DNA of 52,435 nucleotides from an uncultured Clostridia bacterium (GTDB lineage: Bacteria > Bacillota > Clostridia > Christensenellales > Borkfalkiaceae): positions 1-52,435 of the forward strand of contig CANRKK010000011.1 of NCBI GenBank assembly GCA_947631195.1. Direction: 5' to 3'. Every line of letters begins with the position of its first letter. Positions within the stretch are counted from its first letter, which is position 1. The notes below the pieces were generated by a model. The model searched no databases. It was not told the origin of the DNA and was given only the letters and a program-made list of their open reading frames with translations. A program made the translations under genes and the position numbers. Shown one piece after another: positions 25,763 to 32,157 of the stretch.

Positions 25763-25888
25763 GGACGAGCGAGGCATTTCATAGCACAGCACAGTGCGCT
25801 GTGCGTGCCGAGCGAGATGAGTGAGCGCATACGTCCCGCGCGAACGGTGACCGAACACGGCGTTGTCCTTACGCCGTGTGAGAAAGCT
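25763..25888 (+). repeat. Repeat element B, copy 3, inside a C element
   Basis: Same ends as copy 1 (GGACGAGCG ... GAGAAAGCT). It interrupts a C element, which continues as GTCACC-GATA-GGTGAC-TGAGGGG. Hairpin 1 is of the GCACAGC type and hairpin 2 of the ACACGGCGT type. Confidence 0.8.
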
Positions 25889-26292
25889 GTCACCGATAGG
25901 TGACTGAGGGGATTGTCAATTCCCGGTTGATAAGCGATAATGTAAGTCAAGCGGTACGGTAATTAAGATACTCGGCTGCAGCGACACGCTGCTTTTGTCC
26001 CGCCCACCCCCCCAATAATGTTAAAAACGCCAATAAAGCGATAATGCAATAAAGATACTAAGCTCAAGCGGAACGCTTGCGGCGGGCCGAATGGCCCGCC
26101 GCCTGTTTGTTGCAAACGGTGTTGTAGCGTTCAGCGGAATGAATGGCTAACGCGTTTTGAGGCTGTAACGCTCGGTTCGCCCAAAAAAAATACGTTAAGA
26201 AACTGCGCTCAAGCGTTACGCCTGTTTGATTGGAGCACCCGCCGTTCTTCCGAAAAAATTTTTAAGAAACTGCGCTCAAGCGTTACGCTTGC

Positions 26293-26330
26293 TTGACCTT
26301 GTAAAAAATATGTAGTATAATTCCTACATA
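26293..26330 (+). promoter_or_regulatory. nadA promoter with palindrome over the -10
   Basis: TTGACC (26293-26298), 17-bp spacer, TATAAT (26316-26321). TATGTAG (26309-26315) and CTACATA (26324-26330) form a perfect 7-bp inverted repeat around the -10, a likely repressor site for control by NAD or nicotinate status (inference). Confidence 0.7.
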
Positions 26331-26346
26331 ATCGATAGGTATTATT

Positions 26347-27261
26347 ATGATAAAAGATATGCAGGCCGAAATTTTGCGGCTGAAAAAGGAACGCGACGTG
26401 TGCATTTTGGCTCACAGCTACATGTCCGAAGAGGTGTGCGAGGTGGCCGACTTCGTGGGCGACAGCTATGCTCTTGCGGTTAAGGCCAAAACCGCCCCGC
26501 AGTCAACCGTTCTGATGTGCGGCGTGCGGTTTATGGCGGAGACGGTCAAAATTCTCTCGCCGCAAAAAAAGGTGATTTTGTCCAACCCTTTGGCGGGCTG
26601 CCCGATGGCCGAGCAGATGGACAGGGACGTGATAGCCGAGGTTAAAAAAATGTACCCGGGCTATGCCGTCGTGGCGTACATCAACACCACTGCGGAGCTT
26701 AAAACCATAGCCGACTACTGCGTGACGAGCTCCAGCGCGCTCAAAATCTGCCGCGCCATTCCCGAAAAGAACATACTGTTTATTCCCGACATAAATTTGG
26801 GCACGTACATAAAAAACCAACTGCCCGAAAAGAATTTCAAGCTGCTTTCGGGCGGCTGCCCCACCCACGCGCGGATTGAAAAGAGCGACGTGCTCGCCGC
26901 GAAAAAACTGCACTCCGACGCGCTGTTTTTGGTGCACCCGGAGTGCCGTCCCGAGGTGGCGGAGCTCGCCGACTACGTCGGTTCCACGTCGGGGATAATG
27001 GACTTCGCTGAAAAGTCCGCCGCCAAAGAATTCATAATCGGCACCGAAAATTCCATCGTGCAGCACCTGCAATACAGGTGCCCCGCCAAAAAGTTTTATC
27101 CGCTCTCCAAGGACATGGTGTGCCACAACATGAAGCTCACCACCCTGCCCGAAGTCTACGCCTGTCTTACGGGCAACGGCGGCGAGGAGATAGAAATAAG
27201 CGAAGAGACGCGCGTTGCGGCGGCGGTGTGTATCGAGCGGATGATAGCATACGGCGGATAA
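26347..27261 (+). CDS. nadA: Quinolinate synthase
   Basis: 304 residues. NadA condenses iminoaspartate with dihydroxyacetone phosphate to quinolinate in NAD biosynthesis. The three [4Fe-4S] ligands are C85 (AGCPMA), C171 (GGCPTHA) and C259 (DMVCHNMK); AHSYMSEEV and MCGVRFMAE line the active site. nadB and nadC, usually adjacent in Clostridia, are not in this window. The gene is bracketed by repeat mosaics, with an A element starting five bases after the stop codon. Confidence 0.96.
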   Translation: MIKDMQAEILRLKKERDVCILAHSYMSEEVCEVADFVGDSYALAVKAKTAPQSTVLMCGVRFMAETVKILSPQKKVILSNPLAGCPMAEQMDRDVIAEVKKMYPGYAVVAYINTTAELKTIADYCVTSSSALKICRAIPEKNILFIPDINLGTYIKNQLPEKNFKLLSGGCPTHARIEKSDVLAAKKLHSDALFLVHPECRPEVAELADYVGSTSGIMDFAEKSAAKEFIIGTENSIVQHLQYRCPAKKFYPLSKDMVCHNMKLTTLPEVYACLTGNGGEEIEISEETRVAAAVCIERMIAYGG

Positions 27262-27266
27262 AAGGT

Positions 27267-27452
27267 TTCACAAAAATTTTCGTGTGGTTGCGCACACTCA
27301 AATTTTTCGTGAGTTTGTGGGGCTCTGCCCCACTTGCCGCGATTTTTAGGGCGCACATATTATATAATCGCGACAATTCACCCCGCTCAGGCAAAAGTGT
27401 TTGCAAATTGGGTCTTGCGGCGCAGGGGAACCCTGCTTGCAACGTAAATTAT
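27267..27452 (+). repeat. Repeat element A, copy 4 (most complete forward copy)
   Basis: It begins with TTCAC five bases after the nadA stop. H1, H2 (CCGCGATT ... AATCGCGAC, one mismatch) and H3 (GCAGGG-GAA-CCCTGC) are all present, followed by TTGCAACGTAAATTATTTT. This uninterrupted copy defines where B was inserted in copies 3 and 5. Confidence 0.8.
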
Positions 27453-27632
27453 TTTAAAAAATTTAACCGTCTGCAGGACTTCGTAAGGGCACCACTCCGT
27501 GGCTTCTTCCCCTTGGGGGGAAGCTCCCGCGTAGCGGGTGATGGGAGGGGATTGTTACCTTAAACTAAAATATCAAATAATTATTCCTTTTTAAATTTTG
27601 TCCCGCCCACCCCCCCAATATTGTTAACACAG

Positions 27633-27935
27633 TTCACAAAAATCTCGCGCCGTTGCGGGCGCTGCGATTTTTCGTGAGTTTGGGCGGCCAGCTTCTCACA
27701 CGGCGTAAGGGCAACGCCGTGTTCGGTCACCGCTCGCGCTTTGCGCTATACGCTCGCTCATCTCGCTCGGCACGCACAGCGCACTGTGCTGTGCTATGAA
27801 ATGCCTCACTCGTCCTTGCCGCCATTTTAAGGGCGCACATATTATATAATCGCGGCAATTCCCACTGCTGAGGCAAAAGTGTTTGCAAATTGGGTCTTGC
27901 TGCGCAGGGAAACCCTGCTTGCAACATAATTATTT
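27633..27935 (+). repeat. Repeat element A, copy 5, interrupted by B
   Basis: H1 here has arms AAAATC ... GATTTT with GCGCC / GGGCGC further in. B copy 4 is inserted, inverted, between H1 and H2. H2 is TTGCCGCCATT / AATCGCGGCAA (one mismatch). Confidence 0.75.
27690..27815 (-). repeat. Repeat element B, copy 4, inverted, inside A copy 5
   Basis: Plus-strand order is AGCTTCTCACACGGCGT ... CTCACTCGTCC. Compared with A copy 1 it lies between GGGCGGCCAGC and CCTTGCCGC, so the host element is interrupted cleanly. Confidence 0.8.
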
Positions 27936-28455
27936 TAAAAAAATTAACCGCCTGCAGACTTCGTAAGGGCACGCCTCCCCGTGGCTCCCTTTAGTAAGGG
28001 GAGCTGTCACCGATAGGTGACTGAGGGGATTGTCATTCAAGTTTTAAGTGCGGCAATTTCAATCAGGCGGTAACGCAATAAAGACACTATGCTCAAGCGT
28101 TATGCTTGCCCCCCTCAGTCCGCTGCGCGTCCAGCTCCCCCCACAACGTGGGGGCAGCCAAGATGGGATGGTGGTCGGCGACGGAAGAGGGCAAGGGAAA
28201 GCGGCGGCCCGCCGCATGTTTGTTGCAAACGGTATGTAGCGCTCAGCGGAATGTATGGCTAACGCTTTTTGAGGTTGTAACGCTCGTTTCGCCCAAAAAG
28301 CAACGTGACGTTGCATCCATGTATTTATACTGCAATTACGAAGTTGCAACCGCACGAAAATTATTGTGAACATTTTTAAAATAATAAAAGTCGCTGCGCG
28401 ACAGATTCTTCGTCGGGTTGCACCCGACTCAGAATGACAGGAGGGGGGAAGTCGC

Positions 28456-28668
28456 GCAACCGCACGAAAATTTTTGTGAACTAAAATAATAAACGGCGCA
28501 AGCAAGCTACGATTGCGCCAGCGCACCACATTTGCGCACACCTGCGCCTGAGCGAGGTGAATGCCTGCGATTATATAATCGCGGGCCCTTAATAAATCGC
28601 AGGCAGAGGAGCGGAGCTCCTAAAAATCACGAAAAAGCGCAGGCACGGCCTGCCGAGCTTTTTGTGAA
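28456..28668 (-). repeat. Repeat element A, copy 6, inverted, upstream of the Rrf2 gene
   Basis: H2 arms are TGCCTGCGATT (28562-28572) and AATCGCAGGCA (28595-28605), 11 bp perfect; H1 arms are GAAAAAGC / GCTTTTT, compared with GAAAATTC / GAATTTT in copy 2. The H1 end lies 13 bp before the start codon at 28682. Confidence 0.75.
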
Positions 28669-28681
28669 CGGAGAATTTTCT

Positions 28682-29080
28682 ATGATGATAACCACAAAGG
28701 GCAGGAATGCCTTAAAAGTAATGGTAGATTTGGCGCGGCACGAGGGCGAGGGCTACATATCCCTTGCCGATGTGGCCGCGCGCCAAAATGAAAGTTTAAA
28801 ATATCTCGAGGCTTCGGCAAAACAGCTGTCCGCCGCGGGGCTGGTGGTGTCCGCAAGGGGCAAAAACGGCGGCTACAAACTCGCCCGCCCCGCCACGGAC
28901 TACACTGCGGCCGAAATTCTACTTTCGGGCGAAGGCACCCTCGCGCCCGTCAGCTGCCTCGAAGCCGGTTCAGCGCCCTGCCAAAACGCAGGCACGTGCG
29001 CCACTTTGCCCCTGTTTAAAGAGTTGGACGAAGTGATTATGACCTTTTTAAAGTCCAAAAAGCTGAGCGATCTGATATAA
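28682..29080 (+). CDS. Rrf2 family transcriptional regulator, IscR-like
   Basis: 132 residues. A winged helix-turn-helix covers about residues 1-65. Three cysteines C92-x7-C100-x5-C106 correspond to the Fe-S ligands C92, C98 and C104 of E. coli IscR, so it probably senses Fe-S cluster status. It directly precedes iscS-iscU, and a perfect 9-bp inverted repeat overlaps the iscS promoter, so repression of the iscS-iscU genes is the natural role. CymR-like cysteine control is less likely because of the cysteine cluster. The ATG at 28682 is preferred: GGAG precedes it, and the longer frame runs into repeat sequence. Confidence 0.88.
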   Translation: MMITTKGRNALKVMVDLARHEGEGYISLADVAARQNESLKYLEASAKQLSAAGLVVSARGKNGGYKLARPATDYTAAEILLSGEGTLAPVSCLEAGSAPCQNAGTCATLPLFKELDEVIMTFLKSKKLSDLI

Positions 29081-29105
29081 TTTACGATTTTAAAAAATAC
29101 AGACT

Positions 29106-29142
29106 AATTCCTATTGACATTATAGGAATTTAAAATTATAAT
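29106..29142 (+). promoter_or_regulatory. iscS promoter with Rrf2-type operator
   Basis: Consensus promoter TTGACA (29114-29119), 17-bp spacer, TATAAT (29137-29142). A perfect inverted repeat AATTCCTAT (29106-29114) / ATAGGAATT (29122-29130) with a 7-bp centre covers the -35, as expected for repression by the Rrf2 protein encoded just upstream. Confidence 0.8.
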
Positions 29143-29172
29143 ATAGGCATACTTAAAAGAAGGGAAAAAATT

Positions 29173-30366
29173 TTGGCAAAGATTATCTACGCAGACAATG
29201 CGGCCACGACCGCGATGAGCGACAGGGCCATAGCGGCCATGACGCCCTATTTCAAAGAAGTTTACGGCAACCCGTCCTCGCTGCACACGGTGGGGCAGGT
29301 GGCCAAGGAGGCGCTCGACGCCGCGCGCGAACAAATGGCAAAGTGTTTGAATTGCGAGCCGAGGGAAATTTACTTCACTTCGGGCGGCAGCGAGGCGGAC
29401 AACCAGTGCATCCGTTCGGCGGCCTTGCAGGGCGCGAAAAAGGGCAAAAAACACATCATATCCACGGCGTTTGAGCACCACGCGGTGCTGCACACTCTGA
29501 AAAAGTTGGAGACCGAGGGCTTCGAGGTGACCTATCTCGACGTTCACGCCGACGGGCTTGTAACGGTGGAGGAGGTAAAGGCGGCAATCCGTCCCGACAC
29601 CGCGCTCGTCACGGTGATGTACGCCAACAACGAGGTGGGCACAATCCAGCCGATAGCCGAAATCGGCGCGGTCTGCCGCGAGGCCAAGGTTGTATTCCAC
29701 ACCGACGCGGTACAGGCGGTGGGCCACATTCCCGTGGACGTAAAGGCGGACAACATCGACATGCTCTCGCTTTCCGCCCACAAATTCCACGGACCCAAGG
29801 GCGTGGGCGCGCTCTACTGCAAAAAGGGACTGCCCCTTCTGACCTTCATCGAGGGCGGCGCGCAGGAGCGCGGCAAGCGTGCGGGCACCGAAAACCTTGC
29901 GGGAGTTGCGGGCATGGCGGCCGCGCTTGCGGAGGCGTGCGAAAATCTCCGTAAAAACGGGGAATACTTGACGCGTCTGCGCGAAAAACTGATAGACGGG
30001 CTGCTCAAAATCCCCCATTCCAAACTGAACGGCGACAGGAAAGCGCGGCTACCCGGCAACGTGAATATGTGCTTTGAGGGCATCGAGGGGGAGAGCCTTT
30101 TGCTGCTTTTGGACGCAAAGGGCATCTGCGCCTCGTCGGGGTCGGCGTGCACTTCGGGCTCTCTGGACCCCTCGCACGTGCTGCTTGCGCTGGGCCTCCC
30201 GCACGAAGTGGCGCACGGCTCGCTCCGCCTGTCCCTTTCCGAGGCGAACACCGAGGAGGACATAGACTACATCATAGCCGAAGTCCCCAAGGTTGTGGAA
30301 TATTTAAGGAGCATTTCCCCCGTCTGGGAGGACCTTGAAAAGGGCATACGCAGGCACTTAATTTAA
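29173..30366 (+). CDS. iscS: Cysteine desulfurase (IscS/NifS)
   Basis: 397 residues. A PLP enzyme that takes sulfur from cysteine for Fe-S clusters and thiolated tRNA. The PLP lysine is K204 ([10 protein letters not shown]); the persulfide cysteine is C326 in the mobile loop [11 protein letters not shown]103 stacks on PLP. The start is TTG at 29173 with GAAGGG upstream, and the encoded N-terminus [12 protein letters not shown] fits the family. iscU follows after 28 bp, so both form one unit under the Rrf2-type promoter. Confidence 0.95.
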   Translation: MAKIIYADNAATTAMSDRAIAAMTPYFKEVYGNPSSLHTVGQVAKEALDAAREQMAKCLNCEPREIYFTSGGSEADNQCIRSAALQGAKKGKKHIISTAFEHHAVLHTLKKLETEGFEVTYLDVHADGLVTVEEVKAAIRPDTALVTVMYANNEVGTIQPIAEIGAVCREAKVVFHTDAVQAVGHIPVDVKADNIDMLSLSAHKFHGPKGVGALYCKKGLPLLTFIEGGAQERGKRAGTENLAGVAGMAAALAEACENLRKNGEYLTRLREKLIDGLLKIPHSKLNGDRKARLPGNVNMCFEGIEGESLLLLLDAKGICASSGSACTSGSLDPSHVLLALGLPHEVAHGSLRLSLSEANTEEDIDYIIAEVPKVVEYLRSISPVWEDLEKGIRRHLI

Positions 30367-30394
30367 ACTACGGACATAAAAAAGGAGAACATAT

Positions 30395-30835
30395 ATGGCA
30401 CTTTACAGCGAAAAAGTTATGGATCATTTCACCAATCCCCGCAACGTGGGCAAGATTGACGACGCCGACGGCATAGGGGAAGTGGGCAACGCCAAGTGCG
30501 GCGACATAATGAAGATATATCTGAAGATAGAAAACGATATAATAGTTGACGTAAAGTTCAACACGTTCGGCTGCGGCAGCGCGATAGCTTCCTCTTCCAT
30601 GGCGACCGAGATGATAAAGGGCAAGCCCCTCTCGCAGGCGCTGGAGCTTACTAACAAGGCCGTTGCCGAGGCGTTGGACGGCCTGCCCGCCCACAAGATG
30701 CACTGCTCGGTGCTGGCCGAGGAGGCAATCCGCGCGGCGATAAAGGACTATTACGACAGGCACGGCATCGCCTACGACAAATCGCAGTTCCCCGATCCCT
30801 CCGAGGAGGAAGAACACCCCCACGACGAGCAATAA
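30395..30835 (+). CDS. iscU: Fe-S cluster assembly scaffold IscU/NifU N-terminal type
   Basis: 146 residues. It receives sulfur from IscS and assembles [2Fe-2S] clusters. Ligands C35 (NAKCGD), C60 (FGCGSAIASSS) and C104 (KMHCSVLAEEA) with H103 are present. The C-terminus has an unusual Glu/His-rich tail (SEEEEHPHDEQ). AAAGGAG precedes the ATG. hscA/hscB and ferredoxin genes are not adjacent, so the system is the short Firmicutes/Clostridia type. Confidence 0.94.
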   Translation: MALYSEKVMDHFTNPRNVGKIDDADGIGEVGNAKCGDIMKIYLKIENDIIVDVKFNTFGCGSAIASSSMATEMIKGKPLSQALELTNKAVAEALDGLPAHKMHCSVLAEEAIRAAIKDYYDRHGIAYDKSQFPDPSEEEEHPHDEQ

Positions 30836-30863
30836 AAAGGGGACGTAGTTGCGTTATTACCAC

Positions 30864-30891
30864 TTGACTTGTAAAAAAGCCGTGATATAAT
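30864..30891 (+). promoter_or_regulatory. Promoter of the glycosyltransferase gene
   Basis: TTGACT (30864-30869), 16-bp spacer, TATAAT (30886-30891). Confidence 0.75.
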
Positions 30892-30924
30892 ATTATTGTT
30901 ATATTATATTCAGGGAGCGGTTAT

Positions 30925-32091
30925 ATGAAAAAACCGAGAGTATTATTTCCCTTTACGGAGGCGGGCCTGGGGCATATAGTGCCCTTGAGGAGCATAGCCG
31001 ACGAGTTTGAAAGGCTCTACGGCGACAAGGTAGAGGTGGTCCGTTGCAACTTTTTTACCGAAACCGACAACAAAAATCTTAAAATATTCGGCGAGCGGCT
31101 CTGCTCGCAGGTGCAAACGCAAAACAAGCACACGTCCTATGGATTTTTTTCCACGCTCAACATGGAATTCTGGCGCATACACCTCTCCACGTGGGCCACG
31201 ATGACCTTTTTGCGGATGGGCTCCAGGAGGCCGGGAATCAGGCTGATGGACAAATACGCGCCCGACCTTGTTTTCAGCACCCACTGGGCAACCAATTACT
31301 ACGCAAAGAAGTGCAAGTGCAAGCCCCTCACGGTTATGTATTGCCCCGATACGGACGTAAACCCGCTGTTCAGCTACGACGCGGACATAGTTATGGTTTC
31401 CACGCCCACGGGCTACAAAAAGGCGCTCAAAAAACACCCCATACGCTTCAACGAAAACAACTTGAAGCAGGTGCCTTTTCTTATCAGGGAGGAGGCCTAC
31501 AACGTTCCCGCAGACAAGCGCGCGCTGCGCTTAAAATTGGGGCTGGACCCCGACAAATTCACCGTGGTGCTTGCCGAGGGCGGCTACGGCATAGGCAAGA
31601 TGGAGGAGATCTGCAACATAGTTTTGCAGCGGGGGTTGCCCGTGAACCTCGTGCCCGTGTGCGGCCGCAACGCCGAACTTTATAAAAAATTCAGCGGCCT
31701 GAAGGGGCAGGGCGAAACCAACTTCCGCCCGATGGGAATGATAGACAACATGCTCGAAGTCGTCGCCTCGGCCGACGTCTTTTGCGGCAAGAGCGGGGCG
31801 AACATGTGCGCCGAAGTGTGCTTTTTCGGCGTCCCCATGATAATAACCAAATACGCCACCACGATAGAGGAAAAAATAGGCAGATACTACATAGAGTACG
31901 TCGGCAACGCGCTCAAAATATTCAAGCCGTCCCAGGTTGCAGACAAGCTGGAAGAGTTCATAAAGAACCCCGCGCTGCTCGAACCGTACAAGAGCGCGGC
32001 TGCGGCGCAACGGGTCAATTTCGGCGCCACGGAGAGCGCAAAACTCGTGTTCGGGCTGCTCTGCGAAAAGTTCCCCCAACTCAAGGAATAA
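30925..32091 (+). CDS. MGDG synthase-like family 28 glycosyltransferase (diacylglycerol glycosyltransferase type)
   Basis: 388 residues with a two-Rossmann GT-B fold. The N-terminal acceptor domain opens with LFPFTEAGLGHIVP, where GLGH matches the glycine-rich loop of MurG and MGDG synthases; the C-terminal sugar-nucleotide domain has FCGKSGANMCAEVCFFGVPMI-like features (about residues 288-310). Family members add glucose or galactose to diacylglycerol to make membrane glycolipids or lipoteichoic acid anchors; an undecaprenyl-linked acceptor is an alternative. GGGAGCGG precedes the ATG. It is unlinked to cell-wall genes here; the calcium ATPase follows after 60 bp. Confidence 0.75.
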   Translation: MKKPRVLFPFTEAGLGHIVPLRSIADEFERLYGDKVEVVRCNFFTETDNKNLKIFGERLCSQVQTQNKHTSYGFFSTLNMEFWRIHLSTWATMTFLRMGSRRPGIRLMDKYAPDLVFSTHWATNYYAKKCKCKPLTVMYCPDTDVNPLFSYDADIVMVSTPTGYKKALKKHPIRFNENNLKQVPFLIREEAYNVPADKRALRLKLGLDPDKFTVVLAEGGYGIGKMEEICNIVLQRGLPVNLVPVCGRNAELYKKFSGLKGQGETNFRPMGMIDNMLEVVASADVFCGKSGANMCAEVCFFGVPMIITKYATTIEEKIGRYYIEYVGNALKIFKPSQVADKLEEFIKNPALLEPYKSAAAAQRVNFGATESAKLVFGLLCEKFPQLKE

Positions 32092-32125
32092 CCCTTACGC
32101 GGCTATATCATAATAGAGGACAAAC

Positions 32126-32157
32126 CTGCATACTTTACTTTGAGGTAGAGTATGCAG
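32126..32157 (+). promoter_or_regulatory. Hairpin holding the start codon of the calcium ATPase
   Basis: CTGCATACT (32126-32134) pairs perfectly with AGTATGCAG (32149-32157). The start codon ATG (32152-32154) lies in the right arm and the ribosome binding site GAGG in the 14-base loop, so the fold should limit initiation. Confidence 0.6.

Larger units (their letters stand above)
25279..26290. repeat. Repeat mosaic between glgB and nadA
   Basis: No gene is visible. In order: A copy 3 with B copy 2; a unit with CCCTTTGGG-AAACGGCAG (about 25640-25680) and GGTAAGCGAAATAATCCCC; a C element holding B copy 3 (25745-25917); the F unit near 26000; a D element (about 25940-26195, with GGCGGGCC-GAAT-GGCCCGCC); and two short CAAGCGTTACGC pieces ending at 26290, just before the nadA promoter. 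Confidence 0.8.
27262..28681. repeat. Repeat mosaic between nadA and the Rrf2 gene
   Basis: No gene is visible. In order: A copy 4; a CTGCAG-GACTTCGTAAGGGCAC unit (again near 27955); a C variant with CCCGC-GTA-GCGGG (about 27495-27555); the F unit; A copy 5 with B copy 4; a C element (27983-28034); a D element (about 28040-28300); the GCAACG-TGA-CGTTGC unit; the E unit (28389-28440); and A copy 6, which ends 13 bp before the next start codon. Confidence 0.8.

Noticed and set aside
25573-25950. Overlapping open frames on both strands (about 80-113 codons)
   Set aside because: The same sequence occurs as B and C elements at other sites; the frames exist only because the GC-rich hairpins lack stop codons.
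22140-28681. CRISPR-like array in the repeat-rich gaps
   Set aside because: Repeats are of several kinds, differ in length and spacing, lie in both orientations and are nested; there are no regular spacers and no cas genes.
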